Shown in pieces: positions 11,664-21,869 of a stretch of 64,000 nt of DNA; positions within the stretch are counted from its first letter, which is position 1, and every line of letters starts with the position of its first letter. The notes under the pieces are model-generated. The model was not told the origin of the DNA. It worked only from the letters and a program-made list of their open reading frames with translations, and searched no databases. A program made the position numbers and the translations under genes. Origin of the DNA: Loripinus fragilis (lineage: Eukaryota > Mollusca > Bivalvia > Lucinida > Lucinidae); assembly GCA_964019695.1 (NCBI GenBank), contig OZ026530.1:42641716-42705715 (forward strand), in the 5' to 3' direction.

Positions 11664-11896
11664 TGTGGCCGTGTTCCTTGGCTGTACCAGTACTGGCCGG
11701 GTGGGTTTATGATTTTGTGGTTCTGTGTCCAGGAACTCCCGAAGGCTCAACCGGCAGTGGTTCTGGTTTTAAAGCGTCTCAGAAGACGGGGCAACGGCTT
11801 AAAGTCTCATCCGACAGACTGGGAGAAGCCGGGAATCGAACCTGCGACCCCTGGTTTACAAGACATAGGTTTATCCCCTACACCACGGCGGCTTCT
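11664..11896 (-). mobile_element. tRNA-Thr-like SINE, copy 3, best preserved
   Basis: On the minus strand the head reads gccgccgtggtgtaggggat, then an anticodon-like loop cttgtaa (TGT, as in tRNA-Thr) and the B box ggttcgattcccgg. A box and B box are spaced as in RNA polymerase III promoters. The body ends in the ccagtactggccgggtggg block. The 170-codon frame over copies 2 and 3 on the plus strand is just SINE sequence. Confidence 0.8.
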
Positions 11897-12984
11897 CTAA
11901 TAGGTTTATTTACACTTTATGGCATGTTAGGCGTTGCAATATTGTATCTGGTTATTTATTTGTTCTATATATAATATTAAAATATATATGGTATAAAAAT
12001 AGATTTATAGACTAGAATATATATTTATTGTGTAAAAAATATTTATGGTCTATAAAAAATATTTGTTGTGTTGAAAAATAATTATGGACTAAAAATAGAT
12101 TATTGCGATTAAAAGAGTTGTTGTCTCAAAGTTTTATTTATTGTCTACAAAAATATTCATGTCCTAAAAATAAATGTATTGTCTATAAAAAATATATAAA
12201 CTCTATATAAATATGTGTTGAGTAAAATTAGCATTGTGGGATACTTGCTATTTCCTTAACGGTCGTGTATGCATAGTCGTGTGCGACTTTGGTACCCTAC
12301 GGGTACATATACTCATTACAATTCTTTACAAGCCAACACATGAGATAACGGTACCTGTCGGATCATCGAGTAATGAAGGCTTTGATGAGCCTGCGCAAAA
12401 ACACTGTCTCGCCTGAACCTTCGCTGCTTGTATAAGTTTAAACTATAATCTCATGTGCAAGTTTTCAGCCTTTGACCAAATTTCTGAACAAATAAAAGAA
12501 TAATCTAAGTCCTAAACATCAAGCTGAAATAGTTGTAATCTTCATCCAGCTTCTTTTTTAAATTTTAGTCATTGCTTATGACCTCAAGCCTTCAAGAAAA
12601 TGTGAAAATGTATTTGTTATCCCAAGGCGTGACAAGATTCTGCATGATATATTTCGGTAATTCGCCAAGAAAATTGGATTTGATTTTTAGAGTAAATTAT
12701 ATTTTAAAACGTCTGACATTGAAAATCTTAAAATTTTCCTTTTATATCATGGACTATCATAATACATCTTAGAAAGAAGAAAAAAAATGGGGGTCACCGT
12801 GCTAATTATTTTTCAGGAGGGCCAAATTTACCCCAACCTCCACATACTTCTTGCATATTTCAATATAAAACGTATATAAGTGAACATTTTTGTCATTTTT
12901 ATAATGCTATATAACTAATATGAAGTAATTCAGCATAAAAACGCTTTAAAAGAAAGAAAAAACATCACTGTAAAATATGTGCCC

Positions 12985-13065
12985 ACCCGGGAATCGACCT
13001 TAGTGCGCCTGTGCCATAATCCGACACACTTACCACTAGGCTAGGAGGCCAGGTCGTTCGCCGCT
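12985..13065 (-). mobile_element. tRNA-like SINE head of a different family
   Basis: On the minus strand ggcctcctagcctagtggta carries an A box and aaggtcgattcccgggtggg a B box. The putative acceptor-stem halves do not pair, so I call it a SINE head, not a tRNA gene. Confidence 0.6.
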
Positions 13066-13069
13066 CGCA

Positions 13070-15490
13070 ATAATCGTAAATCAAGTATAGATAAATCATT
13101 TCTAAGTTATCCGACGCAGAAATGGTGCATATGAGATTTAGCCGCATATGAGCACTTATGCACTCAAATAACTGAGCTATGTTACTCTAATCTGCCTTGT
13201 TACCGCTAGCAATGTGTGGAAACGTACACCGGATATTGCTCCAAAATGAGCCGATAATTACGAAACGCCAAGAAAATACACACAACGAGGGTAAGCCAAT
13301 CTGGAATTTCTCCTATTTATTTCTTTATTTGGTACTTGGCAGGGGGTATTTTAGAGTCACTTTGCCACATGAAGCACATACAACAAGTGAATTGCTATCA
13401 AGCACTGTAAATGATGGTGAATATCACAAAATGAGGGCCATGTTCACTCGAAAATGTATACTCCTCTCCCAAAAAGCGATAATTATTGAAACACTTAAGA
13501 AATCTATCAAAATTCTGAATAAATCGATCTTTTTTAATGTCACTTTAATCTATTTACATAAAATTTTAGCCACGTAGGTTGAAATTTGACCAAGATATGG
13601 CTACAAACCAATGGCCATTTAGTTAGGATAAGGGTACTGGGGATTGAGAACAAGTGTACTGGGTAATGCATATTTTCTAAATTTGGTATACTGAGGATTG
13701 ACAATTAATTTATAGTCTTTCATGCTCCCCTACCGGTCAAAGACCAGTTTGGGAATGCTTGGCTTGCTTGCTTCTGTCCGTCAGTCTGCCAGTCCGTCTA
13801 ACCTGACAGATGCCCGGTACATTATTGGGCTGTAAGAGGGATGATCTTAAAGTTCTGATTCTGGTGTGATATCACTGTAACCTGCGATGCAACATGCCTG
13901 AAAATTTTACAACATAATAATATATTCTTTGTCTATACACTGCTCTGAAATATTATATGTAACTTAAAGGAGCGACCGAGAATCTATCCCAAAGCAGTCA
14001 TACCCTCAATGCACTGCACTATCAAACAGACTGTGCAAGTTAGAGACCCCACAATTTTGATAAGTGCAGTCTCAGCATTTCGAGTTTTTGGCTGCTCCAT
14101 GATCATCCGTAAGCCAATATGTTCTGAAGATATGGCGAACTTTCTGTATGATTTGGGTTTTCTAAGCCCTTGATTATAAGGCTATGCAACTGTCAGCTAT
14201 AATCAAATTTTGGACCACTTGAAATTTTGACCGGCCCTTACTGCCGTAACAACAGCTGTTGTAAAGGTAAAGGTTGTTTTAAATAAAGAAGATCAACTGA
14301 ATTTTGTCTGAAGCTATTATGAATTAACGGTATCGTTGGAGACTGATAGTAACCCACATAAGAAAATTAAAACAAGTCCACAAATTAGATCAATATTCGG
14401 AGGTACACAAATTTGTATGTTTATATCTAAAAATAAAACCCAATTAATTGTTCAAAGGTGCACTATAGCGTAAAATGATGCAATATGGGATTAAATTGAT
14501 CTAAACGCATTCATCTGAAACCAATAACAATTTTGAAAATTCTTATTTAAAATCAGTCTTTTTTTCGATAAAAAGTATAACTTTTTTACAAAATACCAAT
14601 TAAGATTGAGATATTTTGTAATCAAAATAGTATCGGTCTTAAATATTTTGCCGAAATTTGGTTTGGCATGTTTTTAGCCCAACTTGATAGACAAAAATAG
14701 AATATTCTCGGAAATGAAAATTCTGCAATGTATTTAAAATGACGTAGTTGTCAATTTCAATGACGTCATAAGAATTCCGCATTGAGCTTTAAATATTGAC
14801 TCGACATAACCTGTCGACATTCTAACATCAAAATGAGACGGTTCTTTTGCACATACAAAACGGCCGCTTAAATTCATGGGAAAGAAAATCATTTCATTTT
14901 TAGGCGCAAAAACTATTCTTATCTGGACCTGTGTTGACGTGTTTTTTCTATATGCCAGGTAAAACAAAACTTATTTGATTTGTTTGGGGCTCTGAATTGC
15001 TCTTTTATCTCAGGATGATCAATAAATTCAGTTATTCTTATTCTCATATATATATATACATATAATTTACATAGTGTATTAGTACTAAGAGTATCTTTTA
15101 CACGGCAAGTGCTCAATCATACTTCTGTCAAGTTATGGCAGTTACTGACAGCTACTAAGAAATATAGAGTAAGAAGTATAGAGAATAATCTTTAGGTATG
15201 TATGCCACCGGCTCGGAGTTCAAACAACCGGACTATAGCAGTCTGCTAATCAGACCCATAACTGACTGCATTAATAATCCAACATGATGGGAGTAAAGGT
15301 GATTGCGTTTAAATCACCTTTTTTGAGTTTACTGCAAATGAGCCATCCTGTCAAATCTATACCTAAATTGAGGTTTAAGAGATGGATCTAAAAACTTGAA
15401 AGGGAATTTGTAAACTTGAAAGAGAATGTAAAGAGTGCACAGGACATGCATTTTAAAAAGATGAATCTTGTAAATGCATATATAGCCTGC
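13070..15490. other. Non-coding, little recognised
   Basis: AT-rich. A 126-codon open frame at 13197-13577 begins with TTG and has no known motif. A possible very degraded SINE head lies on the minus strand around 15205-15275. There is a short (ta)n run near 15047. Confidence 0.3.
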
Positions 15491-15504
15491 TTTTATTACT
15501 TTGT

Positions 15505-15665
15505 AAAGGGACGGATCCAGGATTTCTTGAGAGGGGGTTCAAATTTACAAAGGGGGTTTGATTTGTTAAATTTACCTGTAACTGTTAATTTATTATTTTT
15601 TCCTGATTTTTCTAAGAATTCTCCATGTTTGGCTGAACCCCCTCTGGATCTGCCACTGTTTTGTA
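15505..15665. repeat. Small element with inverted 'ggatcc...gatctgcc' ends
   Basis: The left end gggacggatccaggatttct and the right end gaaccccctctggatctgcc are imperfect inverted repeats around an AT-rich centre (ggggttcaaa / ggctgaacccc). A related fragment (gtggcggatccatagtgttt) occurs at 37806. Looks like a diverged short DNA element. Confidence 0.4.
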
Positions 15666-16734
15666 GCAGAAGCCTGATCGTTTTCATTCAAAAGGTCTAA
15701 AACAATACAATGTATTTTGACTGTTTTAAATTGTCAGAAGGTATGGGGATTCATACAGGTGAAAGATTGTTTTAAACATATGGTGGGGGCTAAGGGGCCT
15801 ACTCACCAGCTATTCCAGTCCATTTTGGTATGCACCATATTTCTAGCAGTCAGGCAAGGTTTTCAGAGCCCTTACCCAAAGCAGAAACACACAAACAGCC
15901 CTTTTTCACATTTCAGATTATTTACTATGAAAGCATTTTGTTTTAAAAAGAAAAGAGTTAACTCACAATTAGCAGTAAGCTGGTATTTCCATAAGAAACC
16001 GATCAAATGTAGATGCTTTTCTACAAATCAAAACTTGTAAAGTGCAACACAATTGATTTGAGTTTAAAACTGATCCTCAGCAAGTAGAAACCTTTATTTA
16101 ACAATCAAAGATTTCAACTAATGGCCATCATCGGAACAAAAACACATATGAGAAGAGAAACTTTGGACGGGATTAATAGAAAGTCGGGTTAAAATTGGAA
16201 GAACATTTGTTTTCTGACAGTTTTAAGGCATAAATTTTGTACTTTAAATGCCTGACAATATAATTATAGACATTATTTTGTGATGATATTTGCCTATCAT
16301 ACATTTAAAAGTATCTTCAACAGGAGCATATGCACAATATTGTGGATCCGTTTCATTTATTACAATTTGTTTGCCTTTTAGCATAAAAATCACTTCTCTA
16401 GCTTAAAAAGTGGGTGGGGTATTTCAAGGGCAGATAACTCGATAAGTACACAGAACCAATGCGACATCATTGGTTTTCATAAACAGCAGGCATTGCCTGT
16501 AGCTTTGGTATATGACTCAGCTTGTTGACAGAGTGGGCACCATAACTCTCTCTCAATGCCTTGATTTTTGTAGTACTATAAGATTGGAAGATAAACCACA
16601 AATACAATGATAATAGCAGTGTAATCCTAGCTTATGATTTGGTGTAGCCAACACATTAACCACAGACACATCTAGAGCGCACAGTCGAATGGGCGCCATC
16701 GCAAATCCCCATGCTAAAGTTTTTGACTCCCCAA

Positions 16735-17680
16735 GCACCCCGCAGTCCCACCCCCGGGCATGACCTTTGCAACATAATGGAAATTCTGTTCAATATGTTT
16801 TCTATCTTTTATTTGTGTGAACACACACAAAGTTTGGTGTAAAAATCTTTGAAATTGACATGTTAATGGTATTTGACCTTTTGACCTCGCCCCAAGGTCA
16901 CAAGTTTGACCCTAGGATGAAAATGTTACTTGTGTTTTGCTCTGCTCGTCATCCCCGTCGATTTGATATGCTACATGACCATTTTTAGAAAAATTGTTTG
17001 TCCCCCTGGGTACCCCCAGTGCTCCGAAGTCCCACCCTGGGGCATGACCCAGGCGACAAAATAAACATCTCGTCTGATATGTTTTGCATCTTTCATTTGT
17101 GAGAACACACACAAAATTTCGTATAAAAATCTTTGAAATTGACATGGTAACCAAAATTTAATGATATTTGACCTTTAACCTCACTCCAAGGTCACCAGTT
17201 TGACCCTAGGATAAAAATATTACTTGCATTCTATTCTGCTCGTCATCCCCTTTGATTTGATATACCACATGACCATGTTTGAAAATAATTTGTTTTTGAC
17301 CCCCTGGGCACCCAAGCGCCCCAAAGTCCCACCCCTGGGGCATGACCTAGGAGACAGAATGAAAATTCCGTCTGTTAGTTTTGTATCTTTCATTTGTGAA
17401 AATACACACAAAGTTTGGTATAAAAATCTTTGAAATTGACTTTGTAATTGAAATTAAATGATATTTGACCTTGAACCCCTCCCCAGGGCCCCAGGGTGCG
17501 GTGCCAAAAAAGTTTGACGTTGCACGCCCCATTCATGTCAGTAACTCACACACCAAATTTGATTGAATTTCGTCCAATGGTTTAGAAGAAGATAGCATAA
17601 GGAACAGACGGAGGGACGGACGGACGGACAGACGGACGGAGGCGATTACAATATCCCCTTCGCTTTTTTAGAAAAGCGTT
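16735..17680 (+). repeat. About 295-bp tandem units ending in a (ggac)n tract
   Basis: The block ccacccctggggcatgacc recurs at about 16747, 17032 and 17328. Each copy is followed by tctttcatttgtgagaacac, taaaaatctttgaaattgac and ttgaccctaggataaaaat. The last unit ends with cacaccaaatttgattgaat, (ggac)n and ggcgattacaatatcccctt. It is the internally expanded form of the repeat at 10480-11065. Small open frames on both strands are by-products. Confidence 0.85.
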
Positions 17681-17759
17681 GGGATAATGATAATAGCGTT
17701 GTTACCCTAGCTTATAAGTTTCTGTAGCCAACACATAAGCCAAAAGGAAAAAGGTATTT

Positions 17760-18006
17760 AATGGGCATGGTAGCGAGAAAACCTGTCTTTGGGGGGTGGG
17801 GTTCCGAGACAGTGAGACTAAAATCAGCCTCCTCAGCTACAAAGATTAGCTAGAAGACTGAAATTTCGCTTGAAGCAAGTCTACGCATGATACTTTCCAG
17901 TAAATGAATAACAAAGCCGCTGATCAGACTACGTGGATGCGCGGGCTGGTCTGTGCCTTTGTTGTTAGCATAACCCCAAAGACAGGTTTTTTCGCGTCAA
18001 GGCCCA
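17760..18006. mobile_element. MITE with 'gcgagaaaacctgtctt' inverted ends
   Basis: The left end atgggcatggtagcgagaaa + acctgtctttgggg and the right end ccccaaagacaggtttttt + cgcgtcaaggcccat are inverted repeats of about 34 bp. The interior has gatcagac...gcgggctggtctg. Relatives lie at 56796-57025 and 61225-61466. Confidence 0.8.
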
Positions 18007-18300
18007 TTTGACATTTCTTAAAGTTGTAACCAAAGAGGTATATAAAGAGATTATTCTGTATTGAAATATGTACATTTCTAAAGAGAGAAGGGGAAAATAC
18101 AAATTATTTTAGAAAGTCCAAATGCTGATCAAAATACACTTTCTTTAAGAAAAGTCTACAGTGTGCTTTCGGTCAATGACATATTTGTAGACACTCTACA
18201 ATTTTTGAAGCACCTGCCTCAAAGGCTAATGGAAGGGTGAGCCCATGCAGAGTGTTGTTTATGTGTGTAAGTAAAACTGTTGTTTAAATAATTGACCTCA

Positions 18301-18483
18301 GATGGGAGCACAGTGGCTCAGTGGTAGAGTGCTTGACTTGAGACCAAAGGGCCGCCGGTTTGAGCCTCACTGTGTTATGTCCTTGAGCATTTATCCTTGC
18401 TTAATACTGGTTCAACCCAGGAAGACCCGTTCCCATATAACTGAAAAAAATTTGACTGGGATGTAAAGAATCAAATCAAACTT
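18301..18483 (+). mobile_element. tRNA-derived SINE (caaatcaaac-tailed family)
   Basis: The head gggagcacagtggctcagtg + gtagagtg matches an A box, and ccggtttgagcctc a degenerate B box. The body has ttaatactggttcaacccag and aagacccgt, and the tail is gggatgtaaagaatcaaatc + aaac. Same family at 27999-28229 (minus) and 45275-45555 (plus). Confidence 0.8.
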
Positions 18484-18589
18484 AGCGACAGCTTTCACGT
18501 AGTTCCATAATCTAAGGTTCAAAGTCTTGTGTGTTTTCTTAGGAACCGTTTTGAATGGTCATTATGAGAAAAAGTCCTAGCACATGTGA

Positions 18590-18756
18590 TACTTCATCGT
18601 GCATTTTTTAATTAAGATGTTTGTGTAAGTGACTGGCGTAACAGACAGTATCAATTTCGTATGGTTTATCTCCAGAAAGTCTTTGTATCATGATTTGAGT
18701 TACTGACACAAATTAATGCTTTACCACACGTAACACACGTGTATGTGGCTTCAATT
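18590..18756 (-). pseudogene. Decayed C2H2 fingers, remnant 3' part of zinc-finger locus A
   Basis: On the minus strand 18653-18756 reads YTCVTCGKALICVSNSNH and then a degraded GDKPYEIDTV. A further shifted frame gives ASHLHKHLN, the helix half of another finger. Cysteines and histidines are partly lost and stops intervene. The fragment is separated from the intact fingers of locus A by the fold-back at 18765-19046 and a short duplication, as if the 3' end of the finger array had been split by insertions. Confidence 0.6.
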
Positions 18757-18764
18757 CTGTGTTA

Positions 18765-19046
18765 TTTGGTTTGGTTTGATGCATAACGTCCAAGTCAACA
18801 GCTGTGGTCATGTCAGGATAGTCAGTTAACGAAACCACACTTTTTTCCTGGAAAGCTTGACTAAGCAGTTAATTAGTACTTCGTACGGATACTTTGCCAG
18901 TTACAAGCAAAAGTATGTGCACAAAGTTCTGGTTAACCGCTTAGTCAAGCTTGCCCAGAAAAAAAGTTTGGTTAGGTGAACTGGGTCAATTCATGATATG
19001 ACTACAGCTGCTGGCTGGGACGTTCGGCATCAAACCAAACCAAACT
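18765..19046. mobile_element. Fold-back made of two inverted SINE tails
   Basis: The left arm (about 18765-18900) runs ttggtttggtttgatgcata...gtccaagtcaacagctgtgg...cacacttttttcctgg...gcttgactaagc. The right arm (about 18920-19046) is its diverged reverse complement ending catcaaaccaaaccaaac. Both arms resemble the body of the SINE at 60318-60637 (gtcccaagtcaacagctaag, ccacactttttcctgggcaa). The tRNA-like head is absent. Confidence 0.7.
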
Positions 19047-19134
19047 TAATCATGCCCATGTTTTTTACACGTTGGTTTTAGTAACTGCATCAAACCAAAC
19101 CAAATCATGTCCATGTTTTTACACGTTGGTTGAC
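19027..19134. repeat. 61-bp tandem duplication next to the fold-back
   Basis: The block catcaaaccaaaccaaa...tcatgcccatgtttttt + acacgttggtt is repeated at 19029 and 19090 with small differences. It lies between the fold-back and the intact fingers of locus A. Confidence 0.75.
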
Positions 19135-19177
19135 TTTAGGAAATACCTTCCTACATGTTCACATTCATATGGGATTC

Positions 19178-19615
19178 TCAAGAGCCAATGTGTACTTTAA
19201 CATGTGTTCTTAAGCTATCGACTCGAGAGAAGGCTTTACCACATGTATCACACGTGTATGGTTTATCTCCAGTGTGTATTCTCAGATGTAAGCTTAAGTC
19301 ACTGACTCGATAGAAAGCTTTACAACATAAATCACACTTGTATGGTTTCTCTCCAGTGTGTATTTTAACATGTTCGTTTATGTGATCGACTCGAGAGAAG
19401 ACTCTACTACATGTATCACACTTGTATGGTTTCTCTCCAGTATGTATTTTAAGATGGTTCTTTAAACCAGCGACACTGGTGAAGGCTTTACTACACGTAT
19501 CACACTCGTATGGTTTTTCTCCAGTGTGAATTCTCCGGTGACGTTTCAAGAGGCTGTAGCAAGTAAAAGATTTTCCACAGCTGTCACATTCGTGAATCGT
19601 TTTTCCAGCGTTCAT
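19178..19615 (-). CDS. Five-finger C2H2 zinc-finger protein (locus A), probably a truncated gene
   Basis: 145 codons, ATG at 19615-19613, stop at 19180-19178. Five Kruppel-type fingers with Cys/His at residues 10/13/26/30, 38/41/54/58, 66/69/82/86, 94/97/110/114 and 122/125/138/142, joined by TGEKPY-like linkers, so DNA binding in the nucleus is likely. Residues at helix positions -1,2,3,6 are C-S-L-R, S-A-G-N, R-D-H-E, R-S-D-L and R-D-S-T. No effector domain is visible. The start methionine sits where a linker Ile (LKIHTGEK) would be: just upstream the same frame still reads YFTNNSCLKQ-stop-LK, a dead finger. Downstream, HIGS-stop aligns with HTGEKPYEC. It is either a short expressed remnant or a pseudogene with an intact core. 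Confidence 0.8.
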   Translation of the reverse strand: MNAGKTIHECDSCGKSFTCYSLLKRHRRIHTGEKPYECDTCSKAFTSVAGLKNHLKIHTGEKPYKCDTCSRVFSRVDHINEHVKIHTGEKPYKCDLCCKAFYRVSDLSLHLRIHTGDKPYTCDTCGKAFSRVDSLRTHVKVHIGS

Positions 19616-19690
19616 TTTAAGCTATTGTTTTAAGCAACTGTTATTAGTAAAATACCCAAATAATGTTGCAAGCAATTATGTATATGGCTA
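19616..19690 (-). pseudogene. Decayed finger upstream of locus A
   Basis: In frame with locus A, codons upstream of its ATG read TLFGYFTNNSCLKQ-stop-LK, matching a canonical finger (DTCGKAF...SSLNRHLKIH) in which the cysteine positions are lost, the first His is TAG and the second is Asn. This argues that the array was once longer on its N-terminal side. An alternative reading is an intron ending ctaataacag at about 19645. Confidence 0.55.
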
Positions 19691-21185
19691 TGCTGTTAAA
19701 ACAGTAGGCATGACCTGATAAGACGTTTCACAATATGGACGAAATGACTACTTTGGATAATATGAGTCACGGTAAAGCAAAAATTACTGCATACTTTTAA
19801 ACTCTATTTCTAGTTGATACTTGCCAATATAATAATCAGCATTGTTGCAGCCCTTTATACCTCACTGATAGACAGCCTTTTGTTTTTCTTAAACTGCACT
19901 GTGTTTGGAAGAGCTAGCTGCTAATTTGAAGGCCTTTCACACATCAATGTAAGTCAGCTTAAACCAATTGTTCTACTTTGGTAATACAATGTCTTCTCTC
20001 AAACAGTCCTAAATACTCCAGAAGACACTTCAATTTTCATAGGCAAGTTCTGTCTAGATTTAACGAAGAGGCAATTCTCTAGAAGTCTGAGTTCTACAAT
20101 ATAATACTAATACTGGTCTACATTCACATCAAGCGGAAGTGTATGTTTCATATAAGTAAATGTTTTATCTACAAGATCTAGCTTTAACATGGGCTACATT
20201 CTTCAAAAGTCTGTATCCTCGTTTAATTAGCTGTACTTGTCGTTATTCTCTAACGAAAAGGTTGTGATTACTTCAAAGAAGTAATATTCTAGTTCTGTCT
20301 AAAGTCAACAAGGGATCCATTTTCCAGCAGTCTACAAACTAAAATTATTAAATATACATGTCTCTGGTACCATCAAAAGGCAGCGAAGGTTTCATGGATG
20401 TAACTTTTTTGTCTTGAACCATTTAAGAATCGGTTCTCATGCATGTATATATATATAGTAGAGTTGGTCAAACCATGAAATAATAAAGAAAATTCTATTA
20501 CTAATCTACTAGTTCATAAACTATCATCAGGATAAAGAGACCTTCGAGGTCGCTACTTCTGAATGGATGCTAACTCTAATAGCATGGTTACTTCTTTTCC
20601 AAATGCTCAATGTTTTTTTTCTGAAAATATATATAAACAATTAAGAAAAAAATGTGAATATCGTTGTTCCAAATATGTTTCTGGGGGCTTATGTTTTCCT
20701 CTTTTTTTGTGACGTAACGCATTGTGCATTTTCACTTTACTTGTCTCTGTTTTGAATTAGTTCTAATATTGTACAATCTATGTGTGCTGCCGCCCCCACA
20801 CCTCTACAACATTTAAGTATGCAAAAGGCCTTTTACACAATGTCTTTTAGGGACAATACCACACATTCGGACATTACTGGACAGTACTGGAAGTAGTCAT
20901 TAAACTAACTTAAAAGGGAGCTTGTAGTGTGGCCGATGCATTTTTCTTTGATCTTTGCTGATGTTTAAATCAGACACCCTAGAATAACGACGAAGGAGGA
21001 GCTTAAAACCGTACTCTAACTTCCAATTTTCGTTAAACAGCGATGTAGGCGGTAACTATTTAAATAGCAACAAATTAATGTAATATAATTGACAGCTTTG
21101 GCCGGATGCAGGGAGGAGCGAATGTAAATCTCGTCAGGTGTCAGTAACACGTGTTTATTTGCGCCTGCGCCATACTACAAGCTAA
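19691..21185. other. Non-coding, no feature recognised
   Basis: AT-rich, with a short (ta)n run near 20448. No substantial open frame, TIR or tandem unit was found. Confidence 0.3.
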
Positions 21186-21283
21186 ATAAAGGATTTTTCC
21201 TCGGCTTTCTGTCTAAACCGCTCGGTGGGCTATGCCCACCTCGCGGTTTAAACAAGAAAGCCTCGGAAAAGACTCCTTTATCT
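21186..21283. repeat. About 48-bp-arm hairpin element
   Basis: The left arm ataaaggatttttcctcggc...gtctaaaccgctcggtgggc and the right arm gcccacctcgcggtttaaac...cctcggaaaagactcctttat are near-perfect inverted repeats meeting at ggctatgcc. There is no internal sequence to speak of. Either a palindromic MITE or the core of one. Confidence 0.85.
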
Positions 21284-21869
21284 ATTACTTGTCAGAATAG
21301 AAATGATGATTAAGCATGTAATGAAGTTAAATACATGCAGCATTTCAGCTTCAAAATTATGTAATTTCAACAAAATTCACTATTGGACAATTCTTCAAAT
21401 TATTATTCCGAAAGTTTTTATAAGCACCAGATCTACTAAAAGGTACACAATGGTACATGTTGCAATACAATAGATAGCTACAGTGATGTTAAAAGTTTAA
21501 CGCGTTGTGGTTAAGAAATAGAAATATAATAGTGTTATTTGATTAAATTTGACTTTGATAACATATTTTGAATGTACATTTAGTATCTTAGTAAATCAAA
21601 ACTGGCCTATATCAGTTTTTAAAATTTAATAAAGGTATTAACTTTAATTTTGTGGATTTTATACATCGATAAAATACACAAAAATAACAATGCATTACTT
21701 ATATGCATTATCTTTGCACCCTTACTTACTTTTATAATTTCAACTTTGGAACAAAATAGCATAATTGTAATAGGGTTTTGACAATATTTTACTTTTTAAA
21801 GTTCGACAAAGTTTGTAACCCTTAAAAGCCGCTGTCCATGAAAGATGGGGCAGGCATCTTAAAAATTAT

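Noticed and set aside
11462..11974. 170-codon open frame on the plus strand
   Set aside because: It runs over two tandem SINEs; its peptide (KPGIEPATPGLQ twice) is the translated reverse strand of the tRNA-like head.
12985..13065. tRNA gene
   Set aside because: A and B boxes are present but the acceptor-stem halves do not pair, so it is a SINE head.
13197..13577. 126-codon plus-strand open frame
   Set aside because: TTG start, no motif, no splice signals; likely chance in AT-rich DNA.
15205..15275. Degraded SINE head on the minus strand (gcagtcagttatgggtctga...ggttgtttgaactcc)
   Set aside because: The similarity to pol III boxes is too weak to call.
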